58,732 nt of DNA, taken from Pseudomonadales bacterium. Its GTDB lineage: Bacteria > Pseudomonadota > Gammaproteobacteria > Pseudomonadales > Azotimanducaceae. Made by a program: the position numbers and the translations under genes. Of this stretch, positions 8,776-15,810 are shown one piece after another (the stretch's first letter is position 1; every line of letters begins with the position of its first letter). Under the pieces are notes generated by a model that worked only from the letters and a program-made list of their open reading frames with translations, was not told where the DNA came from and did no database searches. The stretch covers positions 1 through 58,732 of the forward strand of contig JAJDVW010000123.1 in NCBI GenBank assembly GCA_022825925.1, given 5' to 3'.

Positions 8776-9741
8776 TTGAACGCGCCCGTAAGCCTGGAAG
8801 CGCTCTACGCCCGCCTCGCGTCGCCGGCGAGCGCCGAGGACCTCTCGCCGCTTGCCGGCACGCCGTTTGTGCTCGTGGAGGGTGGGGAGTCGCCGCCGGC
8901 GCCGCCGGCCTGCGTCCCGAGTTGCCCGGTGGTCGCGGTCGGTCCGACGGACGCCGACGTGGTCGACGTGCAGGTGGACTCGGTGGCCGAAGCCGAGCCC
9001 GTGATCGGCGCCATCGAGCGCAACCCCATCGCCTCGACGACCCTCGTTCGCCTGCTGCGGCACAACGCCCGCACGGAGGTCCCGGATCGGTTGTTCGCCG
9101 AGTCGCTGACCTACTCCACCCTGCAGCACGGTGCCGAGTTCCAGGCCTGGCTCGCAGGACGGAAACGCCGGCCAGCGGCGCCCGAACCCGACCTGCCGCT
9201 GGTGCTCGTCGACCGGGACGACTCGGAGCTGCGGCTCACCCTCAACCGGCCCCACAAGCGCAACGCGTACTCCGCGGAACTCCGCGACGCTCTCTGCGAA
9301 GCGCTGCAACTCGTCGCCGACGACCCCGAGGCGGACCGCGCCGTGCTGTGCGGCGCCGGAGCGTGCTTCAGCGCCGGCGGCGACCTCGACGAGTTCGGCG
9401 AAGCGACCGACGCCGGCCGCGCCCACGCCTCGCGGATGACCCGGAGCGCGGCCCTCCTGATGCACGCCCTGCGCGATCGCATCGAGGCACGCCTGCACGG
9501 GGCCTGCATCGGCGCGGGTATCGAGCTTCCGGCCTTCGCCGGTCGGGTGAAGGCGCGCCCGGACGCGTTCTTCGTCCTGCCCGAGGTCTCCATGGGACTG
9601 GTGCCCGGCGCCGGCGGCACGGCCAGCATCCTGCCCCGGATCGGGCGGCGGCGGCTTGCATACATGGCCCTGACCGGCGCGCGCATCGACGCGGCGACGG
9701 CGCTGTCGTGGGGGCTCGTCGACGAGGTCGTCGAGTGGTGA
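8776..9741 (+). CDS. Enoyl-CoA hydratase/isomerase family protein with N-terminal extension
   Basis: A 321-residue protein. The crotonase domain fills about residues 135-321: LRLTLNRPHKRNAYS, the oxyanion-hole segment CFSAGGDLDEF, GACIGAGIELPA (first catalytic Glu) and LPEVSMGLVPGAGGT (second catalytic Glu). Both acids of a hydratase appear present. The first about 135 residues are an extra, low-complexity-leaning domain I do not recognise. The C-terminus is short, stopping at LVDEVVEW, so the usual last helices are missing. TTG start at 8776; no clear ribosome-binding site. A CoA-transferase pair follows on the same strand. Confidence 0.8.
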   Translation: MNAPVSLEALYARLASPASAEDLSPLAGTPFVLVEGGESPPAPPACVPSCPVVAVGPTDADVVDVQVDSVAEAEPVIGAIERNPIASTTLVRLLRHNARTEVPDRLFAESLTYSTLQHGAEFQAWLAGRKRRPAAPEPDLPLVLVDRDDSELRLTLNRPHKRNAYSAELRDALCEALQLVADDPEADRAVLCGAGACFSAGGDLDEFGEATDAGRAHASRMTRSAALLMHALRDRIEARLHGACIGAGIELPAFAGRVKARPDAFFVLPEVSMGLVPGAGGTASILPRIGRRRLAYMALTGARIDAATALSWGLVDEVVEW

Positions 9742-9813
9742 GGAACGGCCCCGCGCTGAACGGAAGGGGCGCGAGCCGTATCATCATGCGCGAACGGCCA
9801 CGGTAACACCCCC

Positions 9814-10857
9814 TTGGATCGGGTCCTCGAAATGGGCGGCTACGCCGCCGGATATTGCGGGCGTCTGTTCGTACAGGCGGGATGCGACGTCGTGCGCGTC
9901 GAGACCGGCGAGAGGCCGCCGGCGTGGGTGAGCGACGCGGCGATGGACATCTACCTGCACGCCGGCAAGCGTCGCATCCGGACGGACGATCCGAAGCTGA
10001 TCGCCGAACTCGCTGCACGAGCCGACGTGGTGGTGGCGGAAGGCCACACGGCGGACGCCGTGGAGGCCCTCGGATTCGATGCGTGGGATGCTCCCGTGAG
10101 AGCCGCCATCACTCCCTTCGGCCGTACCGGACCCAAGCGCAACTGGCAGGCGTCCACGAACGTCCTCCTCGCCATGGGCGGCTACACCTACATCATGGGC
10201 GACCCCGATCGCGCGCCCCTGACGCTGCCCGGACACTACCCCGAGTTCCAGAGCGGCGCGTTCGCCTATGCCGCGGCGAACGCCTGTCGTCTCGCCGGGG
10301 AATCCGAGGTCATCGACATCGGCATGCTCGAGGTCGTCATGGCCCTCAGCCAGTTCACCACGGTCATGTGGCACTGTGACGGGGCGATCCGCGAACGGCA
10401 CGGCAGCGACTTCTACCACGTCGTCCCCACGAACCTGTTCCGCTGCGCGGACGGCTGGGCGCACATCAACATCGTCCCGGGCTTCTGGGACCCGTTCGCG
10501 GCCTTCCTCGACCTCCCCGAACTCGTCCTCGACGAACGCTTCGGGACCAACGAACTGCGGCGGCGGAACCGGCATGCCCTGCACGCCATCATCGACGCGG
10601 CGGTAGCGCCGATGACCCGCGCGGAGATCCGCCGCCGCGCGGAGGACTGCCGCATTCCCGTCGGCGTCGTCCAGAGTCTCGACGACGTGCTGGCGGATCC
10701 CCACCTCGCCGTGCGCGGCTTCTGGCAGAGCGTCCACGGCGGCGAGTCCGCCCCCGTACGGTCCCCGCGCCGTGCCTGGCGCAGCGATGGCCAGACGCCG
10801 CCGGACCGCGACCTGGCGCTGCTCGAGACACCCGCCGCGGAGGGTCGCGATGGCTGA
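9814..10857 (+). CDS. Family III CoA-transferase homologue without catalytic Asp
   Basis: A 347-residue CaiB/BaiF-type protein, shorter than the usual 380-420. N-terminal YAAGYCGRLFVQAGCDVVRV and the middle LPGHYPEFQSGAFAYAAANA and GESEVIDIGMLE mark the family. At the nucleophile position a His lies where Asp is expected (PGHYPEF); a Glu lies three residues on. The last 8 nt overlap the next CoA-transferase, indicating coupled expression and probably a heteromeric enzyme. TTG start at 9814 is the best available, but no clear ribosome-binding site precedes it. Confidence 0.8.
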   Translation: MDRVLEMGGYAAGYCGRLFVQAGCDVVRVETGERPPAWVSDAAMDIYLHAGKRRIRTDDPKLIAELAARADVVVAEGHTADAVEALGFDAWDAPVRAAITPFGRTGPKRNWQASTNVLLAMGGYTYIMGDPDRAPLTLPGHYPEFQSGAFAYAAANACRLAGESEVIDIGMLEVVMALSQFTTVMWHCDGAIRERHGSDFYHVVPTNLFRCADGWAHINIVPGFWDPFAAFLDLPELVLDERFGTNELRRRNRHALHAIIDAAVAPMTRAEIRRRAEDCRIPVGVVQSLDDVLADPHLAVRGFWQSVHGGESAPVRSPRRAWRSDGQTPPDRDLALLETPAAEGRDG

Positions 10858-12076
10858 CGGACCCCTGCGCGGCGTGCGCATTCTCGACCTGACCCACGTC
10901 TGGGCCGGACCGCTCGGTACGCGCATACTCGCGGACCTGGGCGCGGACGTCATCAAGATCGAGGCGCCGACCAGCCGCGGCCCCCGGGAGGGCGCCCGCT
11001 TCAACTTCAGCGGATGGATCGGCGGCGAGCCGGGCGACGAACCCTGGAACCGGGTCGCCGTGTTCGTGAAGCTGCAGCGCAACAAGCGCAGCGTCGCCAT
11101 CGACCTGAAGACCGACGCCGGCCGGGAGACGTTCCTCGAACTCGTCGCGGTCGCCGACGTCGTCATCGAGAACTTCAGCGCCGAGGCGATGCCGGCCCTG
11201 GGGCTCGGCTACGACGCCCTGTCACGGGCCAACCCCTCGATCATCTACATGGCCATGCCCGGGTACGGCAAGGACGGCCCCTACCGGGACTGGGTGGCGT
11301 TCGGCCCCACCGTCGAGGCGATGTCGGGACTCAGCCACGTCCTGGGCTATGGACCGGAGGAGCCGCGCAACACCGCCATGGCCCTGATGGATCCCATCGC
11401 CGCCGTGAACGCCGCCGGCGCCATCGTCACGGCGTTGCGTGAACGCGAAGCGACCGGACGGGGCGGCTTCCTCGAGATGTCCCTGCACGAATCCGGCGTG
11501 GTCTTCTGCGGACCGTGGCTCGTCGAGCACCAACTCGGCGGGAGCGTCGAGCGCATCGGCAACCGCCATCCCGCCATGGCGCCGCACGGCGTCTACCCGT
11601 CGCGGGGGGAAGACGCATGGGTGGCCATCGCGTGCCGGGACGACCGCGACTGGCGCGGGCTGTGCTCGCTGATCGGAGCCGGACTCGACCCGTCCGCGAG
11701 CCTCGCCGAGCGCCGCATGGGATGCGAGGCCATCGACGCGAAGATCTCCGCGTGGACCGCCGCTCGCACCAGGGAAGAAGGGGCGGTCGCGTTACAGGCC
11801 GGCGGCGTTCCGGCCGGACCGGTGAACGTCACCCCCGACATGACCGCCGACCCGCAGGTCCGCGAACGCGGTTTCTTCGTGCCGCTGGAACCGGGACCGA
11901 CGCCCGTCCCCGGCAACCCCATCAAGATGGCCGGCATCGGCAGCGGCGACTGGACCCCATGTCCCCGCCTCGGCGCCGACAACGCCGCGATCCTGCGCGA
12001 CTGGCTCGACTACGACGACGAACGCATCGCGGAGATGGAGCGGGAAGGGGTGCTGGCGGACAAGCCGCCGGCTTGA
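10850..12076 (+). CDS. Family III CoA-transferase, Asp-containing subunit
   Basis: A 408-residue CaiB/BaiF protein starting at ATG 10850 with GGAGG at 10839-10843. Motifs: GVRILDLTHVWAGPLGTRIL, GADVIKIEAP, VIENFSAEAM, MPGYGKDGPY. The catalytic Asp is in ALMDPIAAVNAAG (Asp181), with RERE-ATGRGGFLEMSL following at the standard spacing. It overlaps the Asp-less partner gene upstream. C-terminal HPAMAPHGVYPSRGED resembles the equivalent stretch of the 3.2-kb enzyme, suggesting related subfamilies. Substrate unknown. Confidence 0.9.
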   Translation: MADGPLRGVRILDLTHVWAGPLGTRILADLGADVIKIEAPTSRGPREGARFNFSGWIGGEPGDEPWNRVAVFVKLQRNKRSVAIDLKTDAGRETFLELVAVADVVIENFSAEAMPALGLGYDALSRANPSIIYMAMPGYGKDGPYRDWVAFGPTVEAMSGLSHVLGYGPEEPRNTAMALMDPIAAVNAAGAIVTALREREATGRGGFLEMSLHESGVVFCGPWLVEHQLGGSVERIGNRHPAMAPHGVYPSRGEDAWVAIACRDDRDWRGLCSLIGAGLDPSASLAERRMGCEAIDAKISAWTAARTREEGAVALQAGGVPAGPVNVTPDMTADPQVRERGFFVPLEPGPTPVPGNPIKMAGIGSGDWTPCPRLGADNAAILRDWLDYDDERIAEMEREGVLADKPPA

Positions 12077-12132
12077 GCGACCGAGGGTACGTCGCGGCAA
12101 CACGCCCACAGGCGAGCTTTGCGCAAGGGACC

Positions 12133-12394
12133 TCAACCGCCGCGTCCCTTGTAGATCACCTCTCCGATGCGCGTCCAGTCGGCGTCACGAAACTCGGGTC
12201 TGAGTCCCCGTCCCCCGGACGCTCGCGTCGCGGAGCTGGAACGGCGCCGCTTCCCCGTCGGCACGAAAAACCAGGTGCAAGCCGCGCTCGATCAGCCCCG
12301 GAAGCGTGACGTTCTGCCACGCCGCGTGCGCCCCGCTCCCAAGCCGACGAACATGCGCCAGGTTGCGAGCGCCCGGACCCGCACGTCGCGCCAA
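12133..12394 (-). pseudogene. Unidentified gene fragment in a 322-bp gap
   Basis: Minus-strand sequence with coding character reads AHAAWQNVTLPGLIERGLHL, then VFRADGEAAPFQLRD, and then in a second frame RPEFRDADWTRIGEVIYKGR before a stop at 12133-12135. One frame change joins them. I do not recognise the family. There is no plausible start, so this is most likely the C-terminal remnant of a lost gene. Nothing else is apparent between the CoA-transferase and the acyl-CoA synthetase, which converge here. Confidence 0.4.
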
Positions 12395-12398
12395 CCGG

Positions 12399-13904
12399 TC
12401 AGCCGTCCGCCAGCCGTCCCTTGACGATCCGCCGCAGCAGCTTGCCCGTCTCCGTGTAGGGCAACTCGTTCCAGAATTCGAGCCGTTCCGGAACGCGCGA
12501 GGAGCGCATGTGGTCCTTGACCCACGCCTGCAGGGTCTCGACTTCCGTCTCGGCGCCCGGTTCGAGCACGACCGCGCCCACCACGGCCTCGCCCCACTCC
12601 TTGTCGGGCACGCCCACGATGGCGGCGTCGAACACCGCTTCGTGCTCGATGAGCACGTCCTCGATCTCGCCGGGCGACATGTTCTCGCCGCCGCGCACGA
12701 TGATGTCGTCGGCGCGGCCCTCGAGGAACAGGAAGCCGCCCTCGTCGAGGTAGCCCGCGTCGCGCGTGGGGAACCAGCCGTTCTCGTCGACGAGGCTGCC
12801 GCGGCCCTCGTATTCGCCGGAGACCTGCTCGCCGCGCACGTAGACCTCGCCGTGTTCCTCGGCGCCGCGCACGTTGCCGTCGTCGTCGCGGATCTCGATC
12901 TCGATGCCCGGCAGCGGGACGCCCACGGACACCAGCCGGTGTTTCACGACCGGGTCGTCACTCGCGGCCGCGGCGCGGTGCTCGTCGGGACCCAGTACGG
13001 TGACGGTCGAACTGGTCTCCGTCAGTCCGTACGCGTTGGTGAAGTCCGTGTCCGGGAAGAGTTCCATCGCCCGCTCGATCACGGGCAGCGGCATCTTTCC
13101 GCCACCGAACGAGAGGGACTCGAGGTGAGGCACGTTGGCGCTCGACTCCCCTTCCAGCACGTCCACGATGCGATGCAGCATCGTCGGGACGACGAACGCC
13201 GTAGTCACCTTCTCGGCGCGGACGAGATCGATCCAGGTCTCGGGCGTGAAGTTCGCGAGCTGGACGACCCGCCGTCCGGAGTAGACCGAACTCAGCACCG
13301 CGGCGATGCCGGCCACGTGGTAGGGCGGCACGCACACCAGGGAGGTCTCGGCCTCGTCGGCGCCCATGAACTCGACGGAACCGAGGATGTAGGAGACGAG
13401 GTGCTTGTGACGCAGCACCGCCGCCTTCGGCGTGCCGGTGGTGCCGCTGGTAAAGAGAAGCGCCGCCGTCTCCTCGGCGTCCATCGACCAGGCGGGTTCC
13501 GGCGCGTCGCCGGCCCGGGCGGGTCCCAGGAACGCGTCGCGCCCATGGACCTCGACCCCGTCGCTCCCCGTCCACCGCCCGATGCGGTCCGGGTCGCCGA
13601 CGAGGTAGGCGGGCTTCACCCGGTCGATCAGGGCATCGATCTCGGGGTCCGTCAGCCGGTAGTTGATCGGCACGTAGGGCACGCCCGCCCACCCGCAGGC
13701 GAAGAGCGCGACGGGAATGGACAGGTTCGTGACGTCCAGCATCACGAAACGTTCGGCGTCCGACGCGGCGAGGGTCTGCGCCGCCGCACCCGCGGCGTCG
13801 TAGAGTTCCTGGTAGGTGATCGATGCGCCTGCCTGCGCATCGACGAATGCCACGCGGTCCCCGAACCCCGACGCTGCCATCTCCAGCAGCATCATGACGT
13901 TCAT
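12399..13904 (-). CDS. AMP-dependent acyl-CoA synthetase
   Basis: A 501-residue member of the ANL adenylating superfamily that activates a carboxylic acid to its acyl-CoA through an acyl-AMP. Signatures: LLFTSGTTGTPKAAVLRH (P-loop-like A3), NAYGLTETSSTV (A5), RDAGYLDEGGFLFLEGRADD (A7-A8) and the C-terminal lysine motif PYTETGKLLRR (A10). Likely a fatty, aryl or steroid acid substrate. It lies 13 nt downstream of a small conserved gene, and that gene is downstream of a CoA-transferase, suggesting one minus-strand operon. Confidence 0.9.
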   Translation of the reverse strand: MNVMMLLEMAASGFGDRVAFVDAQAGASITYQELYDAAGAAAQTLAASDAERFVMLDVTNLSIPVALFACGWAGVPYVPINYRLTDPEIDALIDRVKPAYLVGDPDRIGRWTGSDGVEVHGRDAFLGPARAGDAPEPAWSMDAEETAALLFTSGTTGTPKAAVLRHKHLVSYILGSVEFMGADEAETSLVCVPPYHVAGIAAVLSSVYSGRRVVQLANFTPETWIDLVRAEKVTTAFVVPTMLHRIVDVLEGESSANVPHLESLSFGGGKMPLPVIERAMELFPDTDFTNAYGLTETSSTVTVLGPDEHRAAAASDDPVVKHRLVSVGVPLPGIEIEIRDDDGNVRGAEEHGEVYVRGEQVSGEYEGRGSLVDENGWFPTRDAGYLDEGGFLFLEGRADDIIVRGGENMSPGEIEDVLIEHEAVFDAAIVGVPDKEWGEAVVGAVVLEPGAETEVETLQAWVKDHMRSSRVPERLEFWNELPYTETGKLLRRIVKGRLADG

Positions 13905-13917
13905 GCGGGGGGTTCCT

Positions 13918-14223
13918 TCAGTCTGTCTTCGGGAGCTTCTTGGCGTCCTTGAGCTTCAGCGCGACGCCGCCGAGCGCGAGCGAGCCGTCTCCGGGCTTCA
14001 CGCAGAGGACTTCGAGGTTGCCCTCCTCGTTCGTGTAGCGTTTGCCCAGCGTCGTGCCCCCTGCGAAATCCGCCGCGACGTTGCCGCCGTTGCCGGCACC
14101 GTCCGCGCTCATCGGCGCGCCGCCGCAGGTGAGGTCCACCTCGCCGCCCGGCGCGGCGATCACCATGATTTCCGTGTTGCAGACCGTGCTCTTGAGCCGC
14201 TTACCGGCTGCCAGACCCGCCAT
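13918..14223 (-). CDS. Small conserved protein paired with acyl-CoA synthetase
   Basis: A 101-residue protein with strong ribosome-binding site (GGGAGGAAT) before ATG 14223. It reads LAAGKRLKSTVCNTEIMVIA, then PGGEVDLTCGGAPM, and later LGKRYTNEEGNLEVLCVKPG and LKLKDAKKLPKTD. It has three Cys (two near the front, one late) and no membrane segment. From memory, proteins of this type occur next to acyl-CoA synthetases in actinobacteria and proteobacteria, but I know of no assigned function. The 13-nt gap to the synthetase supports a functional link, perhaps as a metal-binding or regulatory partner. Confidence 0.75.
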   Translation of the reverse strand: MAGLAAGKRLKSTVCNTEIMVIAAPGGEVDLTCGGAPMSADGAGNGGNVAADFAGGTTLGKRYTNEEGNLEVLCVKPGDGSLALGGVALKLKDAKKLPKTD

Positions 14224-14321
14224 CGATTCCTCCCCCCTATTTCGAGAACGTGAGAAACGGGTCGCGGATTCTACAAAATCGGGGCCGCCCGGGTAGGGCT
14301 GCCCGGACAGGGTCGCCCGGA

Positions 14322-15590
14322 TCAGGGTTCGCCCAGCAGGGCCGCGTACATCTCCGCCTTGACGGCCTCGCAGCGGTCCTGGACGGCCTGGACATCCTCC
14401 GCCGCGAAGCCAAGCTCGGTCATGATGTCTTCGGTGTCCGCCGCCAACACGGGCGGCACGCGCGGTCGCTCGCTCGGAGTCGCGCTGTAGTGCATCAGCG
14501 TACCGATCGTCGGCGCCACGCCCGTCGCCGGCAGGTCGAGGTCCACCACGTACTCGTTGGCGAGGTTCTGCGGGTCCGTCAGCACGTCGCCGTGGCCTCG
14601 CACCCGCTCCCAGATGATCTCCGGCTGACCGGCCACCCACGCCTCGAACTCGGCGAAGGTCTTCGAGGCGAACGCGTCGCGGAGGTGTTGCCGGATCTCC
14701 GGCACGCCGTCGTCGGTGCCCGCCATGCCGACGCGCTTTCCGGGGTTGTCCCACTCTTCCATGAGGATCACTTCGGGCTTGTCGAAGAAGATCCAGAAGT
14801 CGGACCACGCCTCGTCCGTCATGGCGACGACGAGCAGCACCGGAATGCCGTCCTTGCACAGGTAGACCCCATAGGGGCCCTTGATGTTCGGGTGGTGCGA
14901 GCCCTCGCGCGACAGCGGCACGCCCGTGATGGCGGAGTGCTGCAGTTCCCACATCTGCAGCCACAGTTGCGCGCCGAGGGACGACGTCTGCACGATCTGG
15001 CCCCGGCCGGTGAGGGACCGGTTCACGAGCCCCGTGACGCAGCCGAGAGCGAGCTGCATGGCGCCCGCATGGTCGGCGATCGCGGAGCCCGGAGGCGTGG
15101 GCGCCGCTCCCGGCTGCCCGCTCATGCTGACGATCCCGCCGCGCGCCTGCGCGGCGCCGTCGAGCATCGCCTTGTCCGCCTCGTCGCCGCGGGGACCGAA
15201 ACCGTTGACGTGGCCCACCACGAGCCTCGGATACCGCGCGGTGAGGTCCGTGAGCCGAAGGCCCATGCGTTCCAGCGCTTCCTCGCGCACGTTGGTGAGG
15301 AACACGTCCGCGCCCTCGAGGAGCTTCCCCATCACGGACTGCCCGAGTTCCGTGTGCAGGTCGAGTGCGAGGGAGCGCTTGGTCTTGTTCATGGCGAGGA
15401 ACTGGGAGCAGAGCGCGTCTTCCGGCAGGGCCTGGTAGTTGACGCCCCGGTGATAGCGGCTCGCGTCTCCGAACGGCGGTTCGACCTTGATCACTTCGGC
15501 GCCCATGTTCGCGAAATAGAGGCCCGCCGCCGGCCCCTGAATGGCGATGCCGAGTTCGACGACGCGCAGTCCTTCGAGTGGTCCGGGCAT
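14322..15590 (-). CDS. Family III CoA-transferase (CaiB/BaiF)
   Basis: A 422-residue protein. ATG 15590 is preferred to TTG 15596, because GGAGG lies 7 nt upstream of the ATG and almost abuts the TTG. Motifs: GLRVVELGIAIQGPAAGLYF, GAEVIKVEPP, AMNKTKRSLALDL, GHVNGFGPRG, and catalytic Asp173 in SAIADHAGAMQL. It faces the 2-hydroxyacyl-CoA lyase gene across a palindromic site and precedes the small protein and acyl-CoA synthetase on the same strand. A role in handling formyl-CoA or acyl-CoA from that lyase is possible but inferred. Confidence 0.9.
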   Translation of the reverse strand: MPGPLEGLRVVELGIAIQGPAAGLYFANMGAEVIKVEPPFGDASRYHRGVNYQALPEDALCSQFLAMNKTKRSLALDLHTELGQSVMGKLLEGADVFLTNVREEALERMGLRLTDLTARYPRLVVGHVNGFGPRGDEADKAMLDGAAQARGGIVSMSGQPGAAPTPPGSAIADHAGAMQLALGCVTGLVNRSLTGRGQIVQTSSLGAQLWLQMWELQHSAITGVPLSREGSHHPNIKGPYGVYLCKDGIPVLLVVAMTDEAWSDFWIFFDKPEVILMEEWDNPGKRVGMAGTDDGVPEIRQHLRDAFASKTFAEFEAWVAGQPEIIWERVRGHGDVLTDPQNLANEYVVDLDLPATGVAPTIGTLMHYSATPSERPRVPPVLAADTEDIMTELGFAAEDVQAVQDRCEAVKAEMYAALLGEP

Positions 15591-15662
15591 GCTCAATCCT
15601 CCGATCCCGTGAGTAGCCTTGAGTGTAAGCCAGTGTCCGCGGTGGGGGGACCCGATTGCCGC

Positions 15663-15699
15663 GTGTACAGATCGTCGGTCCGATCGACGATCTGTACAC
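15663..15699. promoter_or_regulatory. Perfect 15-bp palindrome in divergent promoter region (probable operator)
   Basis: GTGTACAGATCGTCG at 15663-15677 is the exact reverse complement of 15685-15699, with a 7-nt spacer GTCCGAT. It lies in the 220-bp gap between the divergent CoA-transferase and 2-hydroxyacyl-CoA lyase genes, about 72 nt before the CoA-transferase start and 110 nt before the lyase start. A position between two starts argues against a terminator. A dimeric repressor, for example of the GntR or TetR type, is the likely ligand; no regulator gene is adjacent. Confidence 0.65.
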
Positions 15700-15810
15700 C
15701 ACCGTCTCGGGCGCGGTCGCCGGACGGCCTGGGACCCCTTGCCAATTGGACTTGCACGGTCCTGCGCGCTACGTTAGCGGTTTGTTTCGCACTCACGTTG
15801 GGGAGGATTC

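Noticed and set aside
12306..13952. Open plus-strand frame of 548 codons
   Set aside because: Antisense shadow of the acyl-CoA synthetase.
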